Source: Deltaproteobacteria bacterium
GTDB lineage: Bacteria > Desulfobacterota > Syntrophobacteria > Syntrophobacterales > Syntrophobacteraceae
Reading direction: 5' to 3'
Assembly (NCBI GenBank): GCA_021813685.1
Contig: JAKAJS010000010.1
Span: 1-64,000 of the forward strand
Length of the DNA: 64,000 bases
Both the position numbers and the translations under genes were made by a program. Positions 17,642-25,546 of the stretch are shown here, one piece after another. The notes below the pieces were generated by a model. It searched no databases and was not told the origin of the DNA. It saw only the letters and a program-made list of their open reading frames with translations. Position 1 is the first letter of the stretch, and each line of letters opens with the position of its first letter.

Positions 17642-18006
17642 AGCGTGGATTGAGGGGGGGCGACGGTTCCCCTTCTTTAGTAAATAAATGGAATTGCTGG
17701 ATTTAGCCTGGAATGGCTGATCCGGTCTCGAAATGGAAAGCGGCGGGCGCCGCCCGGGAATCTGCAGCTTTTGGATGGTGCGGGGTCGAGGCGGTTCCTT
17801 TTTTGGCGTTAACCCGTGTGCGAGACCACTTTATGGCGTGGCATTGAGTCCGCTCCTAATCTGGAAGAGCTGAGCCCATCTCAGAATGGCTGAAAACGCC
17901 GAGACCCGAAAGCGTTTTCAGAAGTGCTCACAGCAGCATCTCCGGTGACGAGCGGCAAAAAGCATTTACAGGGAACTACAGGTTCTCACAAGGGGAGGTG
18001 ACTGCC
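17642..18006 (+). promoter_or_regulatory. Long structured 5' leader of speD
   Basis: No credible coding frame occupies these roughly 365 bases between the promoter and speD. The stretch has a GC-rich palindromic segment near 17741-17758 (GCGGCGGGCGCCGCCCGG) and a perfect 10-pair hairpin, CTGAAAACGC at 17890-17899 with GCGTTTTCAG at 17912-17921. No U-run follows, so this hairpin is not a plain terminator. Regulation of speD by polyamines or SAM through the leader is an inference; it does not match a riboswitch class that I can recognise by eye. Confidence 0.45.
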
Positions 18007-18447
18007 ATGGGCAAACCTGAATTCGGTTTCGGGGTCCATTTGATCCTGGATGGGTATGGCTGCGATAGCGAGTCGCTGCAAGACATCAATCTGATCTATA
18101 ATTTCCTCGACAACTATCCTTCTCAAATGGATATGACCAAGATCATGCCGCCTTACGTTTTCCGGTATAACGGGCTGGTCCCGGAAGACTGGGGTGTATC
18201 GGGTTTTGTGCTGATTGCGGAAAGTCATATCAGTATCCATACATTTCCAGACAAACAGTATCTGAGCATCGACATGTTTTCGTGCAAGGAATTTGATACG
18301 GATGTTGCTATAAGGACGATCAAGGGCTATTTCGACATAAAGAAGCACGATGCCAAGGTGCTGGACCGGGGGCAGGAGTTTCCGAATACCATCCGTGAAT
18401 CGGCCCAGGTGGTGCGAATGGACAGGATGCTGAAGCAGCGGCATTGA
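18007..18447 (+). CDS. speD: S-adenosylmethionine decarboxylase proenzyme
   Basis: The 146-residue protein is a prokaryotic AdoMet decarboxylase, which makes decarboxylated SAM as aminopropyl donor for spermidine. The self-cleavage site is in ESHISIHTFPD (cleavage before the first Ser of the SHISIHTFP segment yields the pyruvoyl group). FGVHLILDGYGC at the N-terminus is typical. GGGGAGG at 17992-17998 selects ATG 18007. No spermidine synthase lies beside it. A terminator follows at 18491, so it is monocistronic. Confidence 0.93.
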   Translation: MGKPEFGFGVHLILDGYGCDSESLQDINLIYNFLDNYPSQMDMTKIMPPYVFRYNGLVPEDWGVSGFVLIAESHISIHTFPDKQYLSIDMFSCKEFDTDVAIRTIKGYFDIKKHDAKVLDRGQEFPNTIRESAQVVRMDRMLKQRH

Positions 18448-18490
18448 GTGTCGATGCCGGCGAGGCGTCGGTTTCTAAAAAGAGGCAGAA

Positions 18491-18528
18491 AAAAAGGGGA
18501 AGGGCCTTCGGGGTCGCTACCCCTTTTT
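18491..18528 (+). terminator. Bidirectional terminator after speD
   Basis: AAAAAGGGG (18491-18499) pairs with CCCCTTTTT (18520-18528), and the loop can fold a second small hairpin (GGGCC-TTCG-GGGTC). The T-run serves the plus strand and the A-run the minus strand, fitting the convergent speD and DUF29 genes. Confidence 0.8.
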
Positions 18529-18565
18529 CTTTGTGGCGGTCGCCAGGGGCGCAGGTTTTTTGACC

Positions 18566-19000
18566 TTATTCCGCTGGAAAGAATCCCTTGTCCATGATCT
18601 CCTCGAACGAGTAGGGACAATCGGCGGGAAGGACTTTTTTCAGAAGGTCCCTTTCTCCTTCAAACTTTTCCATCGCTCTCCCGCAGGCCTTCGGCAGTAT
18701 CTCGTCCAGATGATATTTGAAGGAGGGGTTGTCTTCCAGCACGGCGTTCGTTTGTTGACGTTGCTCCAGAATCGTACTTTCCCAGCTCTTCGAACGAAGA
18801 CTCGGCTGCCATTGCCATTTGAGAAGATGGAGTATCAATATGGCAAGGTGGCTTATAAAGGCCCGTTTCTCGCTTCTTCCCATCGCTTCGACTTCCTCCA
18901 CCAGATTGTCGAGGTCTACCTCTGAAAACCTTCTTTGACGCAAGAGTTGCGCATTCTCTCGTGTCCATTCGTAGAAATCTTTGTCGTAGAGGCTTTCCAT
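18566..19000 (-). CDS. DUF29 family protein
   Basis: The 144-residue product matches the DUF29 family: LYDKDFYEWTRENAQLLRQ at the start, then DLDNLVEEVEAMGRSEKRA and a helical segment with HLLKWQWQP. The family is common in cyanobacteria and some proteobacteria and has no known function. It is all-helical and probably cytoplasmic. It lies on the minus strand about 100 bases downstream of aguB and may be read from the same transcript, though nothing suggests a link with polyamines. Confidence 0.85.
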   Translation of the reverse strand: MESLYDKDFYEWTRENAQLLRQRRFSEVDLDNLVEEVEAMGRSEKRAFISHLAILILHLLKWQWQPSLRSKSWESTILEQRQQTNAVLEDNPSFKYHLDEILPKACGRAMEKFEGERDLLKKVLPADCPYSFEEIMDKGFFPAE

Positions 19001-19103
19001 GATGTCCTCCCCGTCTGAGGTTTTATGACGGTATTATATATAGTCAGTGTCCATCCGGAAATCCCGGGATATGATGGGATGCCAGGACCTCGTCCCTCTT
19101 GCA

Positions 19104-19988
19104 CTACTCGCGATACAGAAGCAGCAGATCCTTATAGGCATCGATCCGGCGGTCTCTCAAAAAAGGCCAGTTGCGCCGAACCGTCTGTGTTCTGGAGAGA
19201 TCGATTTGCGCCGTGAGCACCTCTTCGGCATCTGTTCCGGCTTTGGCGAGGAATTCGCCCTGGGGACCGACGATAAAGCTGTTGCCCCAGAAAATCAGGC
19301 CGTGCCCGGTGTTGGTGCTCGTGGGTTCAAATCCGACCCTGTTTGCGCAAAGCAGCGGGAGGCCGTTTGCAATGGCGTGGGATCTCTGGATGGTCGTCCA
19401 GGCGTCGAGCATGAGGGGACGTTCACAGTCGGGTTCGTCGGTATCCCAGCCGATGGCGGTGGGGTAGAGAAGCAGATCGGCGCCCGAGAGGGCCATGAGT
19501 CGTGCGGCTTCCGGGAACCACTGGTCCCAGCAGACAAGCACTCCGAGGTTTCCGACCGAGGTGGCGACGGGGCGAAAGCCCAGGTCGCCGGGCGTAAAAT
19601 AGTACTTCTCGTAGAAGCCGGGATCGTCGGGGATGTGCATCTTGCGGTATTTGCCGGCAATTGAGCCGTCTTTTTCGAACACCACGGCCGTGTTGTGGTG
19701 CAAGCCGGGTGCTCGCCGTTCGAAAATGGAGGCGACGAGAACGATTTTGAGCTCCGCGGCCAGGGAGGCCAACGCGGCGCTCGAGGGTCCGGGGATCGGT
19801 TCTGCGAGATCGAAGTGGGCGGGGTTTTCGGTCTGGCAGAAATAGGGGCCAAGGTGCAGTTCCTGGAGCAAGACGAGTTCGGCCCCTTTCGCAGCGGCTT
19901 GGCGTATGGCGGTGGCGCTTCGTTGAAGATTTGCGGCCGTATCTTGCGTGCAGCTCTGTTGGACGAGTCCGGCAACGAGTGTTCTCAT
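19104..19988 (-). CDS. aguB: N-carbamoylputrescine amidase
   Basis: The 294-residue nitrilase-superfamily enzyme hydrolyses N-carbamoylputrescine to putrescine, CO2 and ammonia. The Glu-Lys-Cys triad is visible in LLQELHLGPYF, KYRKMHIPDD and VLVCWDQWFPEAAR. The frame runs further upstream, but ATG 19988 overlaps the aguA stop (ATGA) and gives the normal length. With aguA it completes the agmatine route to putrescine. The gene order aguA-aguB is common in bacteria. Confidence 0.94.
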   Translation of the reverse strand: MRTLVAGLVQQSCTQDTAANLQRSATAIRQAAAKGAELVLLQELHLGPYFCQTENPAHFDLAEPIPGPSSAALASLAAELKIVLVASIFERRAPGLHHNTAVVFEKDGSIAGKYRKMHIPDDPGFYEKYYFTPGDLGFRPVATSVGNLGVLVCWDQWFPEAARLMALSGADLLLYPTAIGWDTDEPDCERPLMLDAWTTIQRSHAIANGLPLLCANRVGFEPTSTNTGHGLIFWGNSFIVGPQGEFLAKAGTDAEEVLTAQIDLSRTQTVRRNWPFLRDRRIDAYKDLLLLYRE

Positions 19989-21013
19989 CCCGGGACTCCT
20001 TTGGGCAACTGCATGGTGACGCAGTGGAGCGAGCCGTTGCCGGTCAAAAGCGGCAGGCAGGGAACTCCGGTGATTTTGCGGCCCGGGAAGGCCTCCGCGA
20101 TGATTTCGAGGGCGGCCGCATCCTTGTCTGTTCCATAAGTGGGGACGAGCACGGCGCCGTTTATGACGAGAAAGTTTGCGTAGGTTGCCGGAAGCCTGCG
20201 TCCGTCTTCGTGGTAGACGGGATCGGGCCAGGGAAGTGCAAGAAGCCGGTAGGGACAGCCCTCTTCCGTGCGAAAGGAGCCGAGCTGCTCGGCCATGGCG
20301 CGTAGCGGTTCGTAATGAACGTCTGAGGGATCGTCGCATGCGGTGTAGGCAATGACGTCATCGGGACAAAACCGGGCGAGGGTATCGATGTGCGAGTCGG
20401 TGTCATCGCCTTCGATGCCGCCGTGATCCAGAAAATGAACTCGTTTTGCGCCAAACTCGCGGGCGAGAAACTCCTCGACCCCGCTCCTGGAAAGATGAGG
20501 GTTTCTGTTGGGGCTGAGCAGGCACTCGGAGGTGGTGAGGATCGTCCCCCGGCCGTCGGATTCGATGCTTCCCCCCTCCAGGATCAACCCGATCGTATTC
20601 AAGACCGTTTTGCCAAAAGCTCCCAGGGCGGCGAGGCGGCGGGTGATCCGGTTGTCCAGATCGCACCGGAATTTGAGGCCCCAGCCGTTGAAGCCGAAAT
20701 CGAGAAGGAGCGGCTTCTGCCCTTCCAGGACGGTAATGGGTCCAAAATCCCTGGCCCAGGTGTCGTTTGTCTCGACCTCGAAGAGCCTTACCCGGTCGAG
20801 AGGGAGCCCGGCCCGGGCGAACCGCTCCCGCACCTCTCCCACATCGGGTGCGGCCAGCAGCAAAAGCTCGGAGCCGACGATTTCCCGCGCGATATCGATT
20901 GTGGCCTCTTGCACCGCCGGGAGATTTTCCCATTCGGTATTTTCGTGGGGCCAGGCCATGAGCACTCCGTCCTGCTCTTCCCACTCGGCGGGCAATCTGC
21001 GTGTGTTTTCCAT
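19985..21013 (-). CDS. aguA: Agmatine deiminase
   Basis: The 342-residue guanidine-modifying enzyme of the peptidyl-arginine deiminase family turns agmatine into N-carbamoylputrescine and ammonia. Substrate and catalytic segments are RLPAEWEEQDGVLMAWP, DTWARDFGP, EGGSIESDGRG, DTDSHIDTLARF and the cysteine in GNGSLHCVTMQLP (usually GGGNIHCITQQ). It overlaps aguB by four bases. Agmatine would come from arginine decarboxylase, which is not in the window. The 287 bases upstream, shared with corC on the other strand, contain no gene. Confidence 0.94.
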   Translation of the reverse strand: MENTRRLPAEWEEQDGVLMAWPHENTEWENLPAVQEATIDIAREIVGSELLLLAAPDVGEVRERFARAGLPLDRVRLFEVETNDTWARDFGPITVLEGQKPLLLDFGFNGWGLKFRCDLDNRITRRLAALGAFGKTVLNTIGLILEGGSIESDGRGTILTTSECLLSPNRNPHLSRSGVEEFLAREFGAKRVHFLDHGGIEGDDTDSHIDTLARFCPDDVIAYTACDDPSDVHYEPLRAMAEQLGSFRTEEGCPYRLLALPWPDPVYHEDGRRLPATYANFLVINGAVLVPTYGTDKDAAALEIIAEAFPGRKITGVPCLPLLTGNGSLHCVTMQLPKGVPG

Positions 21014-21300
21014 GTGCGCAACATTTCCTTGTGATCTTCCCGAAAGGGATGTCCCGGGAGGGGGTGGAATTCAAACCATTTATAAAACCACAACTTCCTG
21101 TTATTATCAATAGCAGGCTAAATTTCCTTCCAATTTTTCATGGACAGGAGAGAACCTGCTTGTTAGACTTGCCTATTCCGGAGCCCGCCGTTTTCCGCAG
21201 GGGCTGAGTCTATTCCCGGGTACGGAGCGGCTGCGGGCTTGTGGCGGGATTGGCAAGGGCTGGGCATTGATTTGCCCGTGGTTTAGTCACGAATACGAAA

Positions 21301-22182
21301 GTGAACTCAAAATTGGAAGAACCTACAGCCAAGGGAATTCAGAATTGGCTACGAATGTGCTTCCGGCGGCTTGCCGGTGTTGAAAACGCCGATGACGTCG
21401 AAAAAGAGATCCAGCAGTTGATAGACGAAGGGGAGCAGCGCGGGCTGATCTCCGAGGACGAAGGGGAGATGATCCAGGGGATATTCTCCTTCCGCGACAC
21501 GATCGCCCGGGAGATCATGGTGCCGCGTACCGATACGGTGTACGCCGAGGCCGACACCAGGCTCTCCGAAATGATCCGCACGATCATCGAGAGCGGACAC
21601 TCCAGAATTCCGATCTTTCAGGACAATATCGACAATATCATCGGTACGCTGCACGCAAAGGACCTGCTTAAATTCTGGCACACCGAGGACATGGCGATCC
21701 GCGACATGGTGCGGCCCCCCTATTTTATCCCCGAGACGAAAAAGATCAGCGAAGTCCTCAAGGATTTCCGGGACAACAAGTCGCACATGGCCATAGTGAT
21801 CGACGAATATGGCGGGACGGCGGGCATACTGACTCTTGAGGACATTATCGAGGAGATCATCGGCGAGGTGATGGACGAATACGACGCCGAGCAGAAACTG
21901 ATCGTCGAGCACGAGGACGGCTCGATCACGGTCAATGCCCGGTGCGATGTGGAAAAGCTCGAGGATTTCCTCGAAGTCGAGTTGCCGGAAGGGGACTTCG
22001 AGTCGGTTGGCGGCTTCATTATCAGCCTGATCGGCAAGGTGCCCGAAGTGAACGAAAAGGTCATCTACGAGGGAATGGAGATTGTGATCGAGGCGGCGAC
22101 GAGCAGAAAAATTGACAGAGTGCGCATCAGAAGACCCGGCATGGGGCTTCCCGAAGCTGCTTCGGGAAAAGAGCCGCTCTAG
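21301..22182 (+). CDS. corC: CBS-domain protein of the CorC/HlyC family
   Basis: This 293-residue cytoplasmic protein has two CBS domains (about 65-190, with REIMVPRTDTVYAEADT and VIDEYGGTAGILTLEDIIEEIIGE) and a C-terminal CorC_HlyC domain (about 200-285). The family is linked to magnesium and cobalt export and to membrane integrity (YbeX). It precedes lnt, as ybeX does in enterobacteria, which supports the call. The start is GTG 21301 without a clear ribosome site, so a later start is possible. Confidence 0.9.
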   Translation: MNSKLEEPTAKGIQNWLRMCFRRLAGVENADDVEKEIQQLIDEGEQRGLISEDEGEMIQGIFSFRDTIAREIMVPRTDTVYAEADTRLSEMIRTIIESGHSRIPIFQDNIDNIIGTLHAKDLLKFWHTEDMAIRDMVRPPYFIPETKKISEVLKDFRDNKSHMAIVIDEYGGTAGILTLEDIIEEIIGEVMDEYDAEQKLIVEHEDGSITVNARCDVEKLEDFLEVELPEGDFESVGGFIISLIGKVPEVNEKVIYEGMEIVIEAATSRKIDRVRIRRPGMGLPEAASGKEPL

Positions 22183-22230
22183 CCGGCCGTGGATTCCAAC
22201 CACCCATGCCTCCACTGCTTTTCTAAAAGC

Positions 22231-23769
22231 ATGTACGCGATATTGCTCTCGGTCCTGAGCGGACTACTGCTCTCAGCGGGATTCCCCAAGCCGGCCATGT
22301 TCTACCTGGCCTGGGTGGCCTTCGTGCCGCTGCTCTACGCCGTTTACGGAAAGAGCGGGAAAAAGGCCTTCGGCCTGGGCTATCTCTGCGGGCTTGTCCA
22401 TTCCGTGACCTGCCTCTACTGGATCGATTACGCCATCTATCACTTCGGCGGCTTTTCCTTTGTGCTCTCGTGGCTGATTCTTTTGCTGCTTTGCGCAATC
22501 ATGGCCGTATATCCCGCTGTGTTTGCCCTTGCGGCGCAAAAATTCGAATCCTTTCCTTTTCTCTATGTCTTCGGACTTCCGTTTGTGTGGGTTACGCTCG
22601 AATGGATCAGGGCGCACGCGATCACCGGATTTCCCTGGTCAAACCTTGGCTATACCCAGACGCCGTTGCTTCACCTCATCCAGGTGGCCGATATTACGGG
22701 AGTCTATGGGGTGAGCTGGCTTGTAGTTTTGGGCAGCACCGTGATTTGCGGCTTTCTCAAAAACTACTGCAGGAAAAGCGGCGTAGCGGTGCTGGCGGCT
22801 CTGCTCGTTTGCGTTCTCGCCTACGGGTTTTGGCGCACAGGGCAGATCGAGCGTCTGCAACATGGTGAGACCCCCGTAAACATTGCCCTCGTGCAGGGAA
22901 ATATCGCTCAGGACATGAAATGGGACCGCGCATCGCTGGAGAAGACGATCGCGACGTACGGGAGGCTGAGTGAGGAGGCGGCAAAAAAGAAGCCGGTTCC
23001 CGATCTTATCGTGTGGCCCGAATCGGCCATGCCTTTTTTCTACGGCCTGAACCCGAAGCTGAGCGCCAGGGTGAACGAGATAGTGAAGGCGACGGGAAAG
23101 CCGCTGCTCTTTGGGAGCCTGGGGGCTACGAGGGAGGGGGGCAAGGTCCGTTTGCTGAACCTCGCCTGTCTGCTCGACGCAAAGGCGGACTTTTTGGGCT
23201 CGTATGCCAAGCAGCACCTGGTGCCGTTCGGGGAGTACGTGCCATGGATCAGTCTTTTCCGCTTTGCCCAGAGCGCCTCGGTGGGCCCGGTGAATTTCGT
23301 TCCGGGGAAAAACCCCGGGCCGCTTGTCTGGAAGGGGCTCCCCCTCGGGGTTCTGATCTGCTATGAGGACATCTTCCCCAAAATTGCACGCCGAACGGTG
23401 CGAAGAGGGGCTGAGCTTCTTGTGAATATCTCCGACGACGCCTGGTACGGAAATACGGGGGGGCCCTACCAGGAGCTCGAAATCTCGCGCTGGCGCGCCA
23501 TCGAGTGCCGGGTTCCTCTGGTGCGGGCCGCCAATACGGGAGTCAGTGCGGTCTTCGACGCCACGGGGCGGGAATGCGGAAATCTTGCGCTAGACAGGCG
23601 CGGTTTTCTTACGTGCAGCGTTTATCCGATGTCTTATCTTTCGGTTTATGTTAAATATGGCGATTTCTTTGCTTGGTTTTGCGTTCTCATGACCGCGTGT
23701 GCGATACTTCTCCGGCTCGTGCGCTGGATCCGGGTACCCGCGGAGTTGCGCGTGAGAAAAGGGGAATGA
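22231..23769 (+). CDS. lnt: Apolipoprotein N-acyltransferase
   Basis: The inner-membrane enzyme adds the third acyl chain to bacterial lipoproteins. Six or so membrane segments fill residues 1-190, then a periplasmic nitrilase-like domain follows with its triad in VWPESAMPF (Glu), YAKQHLVPFGEY (Lys) and VLICYEDIFPK (Cys). A last membrane segment (FFAWFCVLMTACAILLRLV) ends the chain. The frame allows GTG 22189 or ATG 22231; the second matches the usual N-terminus. Coupled with corC as in the ybeX-lnt arrangement. Confidence 0.94.
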   Translation: MYAILLSVLSGLLLSAGFPKPAMFYLAWVAFVPLLYAVYGKSGKKAFGLGYLCGLVHSVTCLYWIDYAIYHFGGFSFVLSWLILLLLCAIMAVYPAVFALAAQKFESFPFLYVFGLPFVWVTLEWIRAHAITGFPWSNLGYTQTPLLHLIQVADITGVYGVSWLVVLGSTVICGFLKNYCRKSGVAVLAALLVCVLAYGFWRTGQIERLQHGETPVNIALVQGNIAQDMKWDRASLEKTIATYGRLSEEAAKKKPVPDLIVWPESAMPFFYGLNPKLSARVNEIVKATGKPLLFGSLGATREGGKVRLLNLACLLDAKADFLGSYAKQHLVPFGEYVPWISLFRFAQSASVGPVNFVPGKNPGPLVWKGLPLGVLICYEDIFPKIARRTVRRGAELLVNISDDAWYGNTGGPYQELEISRWRAIECRVPLVRAANTGVSAVFDATGRECGNLALDRRGFLTCSVYPMSYLSVYVKYGDFFAWFCVLMTACAILLRLVRWIRVPAELRVRKGE

Positions 23770-23819
23770 GCAGAATTTATAAAAACCGCCGATAGGTACG
23801 GCAGCAGGAGGACAGTCCG

Positions 23820-24951
23820 ATGAATATTGATACTTCCGAACTCAGAAACTCGCTCAGGGAGCTTTCGCAAAAAATTCAAACCTTGGGAGGCTATCTTTGA
23901 CATCGCCGGCAAAGAGGCCCGCACGGCGGAGCTCGAAAAGCTCATGGCCCGGCAGGACTTCTGGGAAAATCCCGAGGCCGGCCGCGATGTTTTGAAAGAA
24001 CGCTCGGAGCTAAACGAGATCATTCTTTCATGGCGAACCCTTGCCGGGGAGCTCGAAGACAATGAACTGCTCTTCGATATGGCCCTTGAGGAAGAGGACG
24101 AAGCCAATCTGAAGGAAGTTGAGCGTAAGCTCCAGGAACTCCGGAAAAAATATCGGGAGATGGAACTCCTGCAGATGTTGAGCGATGAAAACGATGACAA
24201 GAGCGCCATCGTGAGCATCAACGCCGGGGCCGGGGGGACCGAGGCGCAGGACTGGACCCAGATGCTTCTGAGAATGTACCTGCGTTGGTGCGAAAGAAAG
24301 AACCTGAAGGTCGAAATGATCGATCTGCTGGAAGGAGAAGAGGCCGGAGTCAAAAACGTTACCTTTACGGTTTCAGGCCCCTATGCCTACGGGATGCTGA
24401 AGGCCGAATCGGGCGTGCACAGGCTGGTGAGGATCTCACCCTTTGACGCGAGCGGCCGCAGGCACACCTCGTTTGCCGCGGTACTGGTCTTTCCCGAAAT
24501 AGACGACAAGATCGAGGTCGAGGTAAAGCAATCGGATTTGCGCGTGGACACCTTCCGGGCGAGCGGCGCGGGTGGCCAGCACGTCAACAAGACCAGTTCG
24601 GCCGTTCGCCTGACACACCTGCCTACGGGCATCGTCGTGCAGTGCCAGAACGAAAAGTCCCAGCACCGCAATCGCGATATAGCGCTAAAGATTCTCAAGG
24701 CACGGCTCTACGAGCGGGAAAAGCGCGCGCAGCAGGCGAAGATGCAGGAGACCCACGACAACCTCGACGAAATCGCCTGGGGCAACCAGATCCGGTCCTA
24801 TGTCCTCCAGCCCTACAGGCTGATCAAGGACCACCGCACCAATGTGGAAAAGGGCAATGTGGAAAGCGTTCTGGACGGCGAACTCGATGACTTCATCGAG
24901 GCCTACCTGCTAAATTCCATGAACCTGCGGGAAAACGCGGCAGGCGTCTAA
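23820..24951 (+). CDS. prfB: Peptide chain release factor 2, programmed +1 frameshift
   Basis: RF2 releases nascent chains at UGA and UAA. Translation starts at ATG 23820 (AGGAGGA at 23806-23812), runs 26 codons and meets TGA at 23898-23900. A +1 shift at CTT continues as GAC at 23899 and adds 350 residues, 376 in all. The SPF anticodon-like tripeptide (VRISPFD) proves the RF2 type, and GGQ is in ASGAGGQHVNKTSSAVRL. The shift is the well-known autoregulation: low RF2 favours frameshifting. An ATG at 23827 in the other frame is not the real start. Confidence 0.97.
23885..23901 (+). promoter_or_regulatory. prfB: prfB frameshift signal
   Basis: The classic elements are present: an internal Shine-Dalgarno-like GGGAGG (23885-23890), the slippery CTT (23895-23897) and the stop TGA followed by C (23898-23901). 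Pairing of the ribosome with GGGAGG while TGA is in the A site shifts the frame by +1. Confidence 0.95.
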
Positions 24952-24977
24952 AGACGGAAGACGAAGAAAAAAAGAAA

Positions 24978-25003
24978 GGCGCCGGTCAAAAAGCCCCGGC
25001 GCC
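24978..25003 (-). terminator. Intrinsic terminator for the minus-strand amtB region
   Basis: GGCGCCGG (24978-24985) pairs perfectly with CCGGCGCC (24996-25003). On the plus strand no T-run follows, but on the minus strand the hairpin is followed by TTTCTTTTTTTC. It therefore stops transcripts coming from the amtB side and lies just after the small frames at 25028-25331. It may also protect the prfB 3' end. Confidence 0.75.
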
Positions 25004-25027
25004 ATCATTCCAGGATTTACGACAGTG

Positions 25028-25174
25028 CTACCTGGTGAATGGCACAAATAGCACCGATCCGGCCGGATAGCAAGCGGAATCGTATCTGTCCGAGCCGTGC
25101 GGTCGCCTGTCGAGCCCGGACATTTCCTCCTCGGCGGCCACTTGCAAGCCGATCCGTTTTTCTTCCCCGGTCAT
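25028..25174 (-). pseudogene. Short frame resembling an AmtB C-terminal tail
   Basis: The 48-residue frame contains RIGLQVAAEEEMSGLD, which matches the tail of the neighbouring AmtB (IGLRVGIEEEMAGLD, 11 of 15 positions), followed by an unrelated end. The tail of AmtB governs gating and contact with PII proteins. Nothing of the membrane part is left upstream, so the simplest reading is a relic of a duplicated amtB. However a GGAGG lies 11 bases before the ATG and a terminator follows, so a small expressed peptide is possible. Confidence 0.45.
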
Positions 25175-25194
25175 CGTCTTGGATACCTCCAGTA

Positions 25195-25331
25195 CTAATA
25201 TTTCACTGAGATGTCGGCCATCATGCTGATGTTGTGGCGGAAGCCGGCGATTCCGGCTACCGGGCCATGCCCGCGAGGGCGGGCGGTGCCTGTTGGGCAA
25301 GCTGCGCCAGTGTGACGTACTTACGCTCCAT
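25195..25331 (-). other. Tiny frame with good ribosome site, probably broken
   Basis: ATG 25331 has GGAGGA five to six bases upstream and reads MERKYVTLAQLAQQAPPAL before a TAG at 25257. In another frame the sequence continues as GIAGFRHNISMMADISVKY and stops at 25195. The second part, with alternating hydrophobic residues and a final Tyr, looks like the last strand of an outer-membrane barrel, but this is only an impression. It may be a decayed gene or two unrelated frames. Confidence 0.25.
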
Positions 25332-25458
25332 GATATTCCTCCGGACAGACGGGGCCTGCCAGGAGGATGCAAAGGGCTATCTTTTTGCATCTGCCAATTT
25401 ACGGGATGTCGCACCAGGAGACTGTCTGAGAGCATCTTCAGTGCGTCTTCCGGTTCTG

Positions 25459-25509
25459 CAGGAGCGGGTTTCCGCCGCGAAAGGCCCGTCGCGGCGGAGG
25501 CCGCTCCTG
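25459..25509. repeat. REP-like nested palindrome
   Basis: Outer arms CAGGAGCGG (25459-25467) and CCGCTCCTG (25501-25509) enclose inner arms CCGCCGCGA (25472-25480) and TCGCGGCGG (25489-25497), both perfect over nine bases. The sequence resembles REP elements of the GTAGGAGCGGCTT..CCGCGA type known in gamma-proteobacteria, which are moved by RAYT transposases. No RAYT gene is in the window, and I see no second copy here. It lies 37 bases beyond the amtB stop. Confidence 0.7.
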
Positions 25510-25546
25510 TTGAAAACCAGCTGGTTCGCCGTTCCCGGTCAGCCTA

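Noticed and set aside
22189..22230. A GTG start of lnt at 22189
   Set aside because: The extra 14 residues (with two Cys and two His) are unlike Lnt N-termini, and there is no ribosome site. ATG 22231 is used, although this remains open.
23827..24951. RF2 starting at ATG 23827 without frameshift
   Set aside because: The codons from 23827 to the shift site do not match RF2, while the other frame from ATG 23820 does, including the slippery CTT-TGA-C site.
24978..25003. Hairpin after prfB as its own terminator
   Set aside because: There is no T-run on the plus strand, but a long one on the minus strand. The hairpin is therefore assigned to the amtB side.
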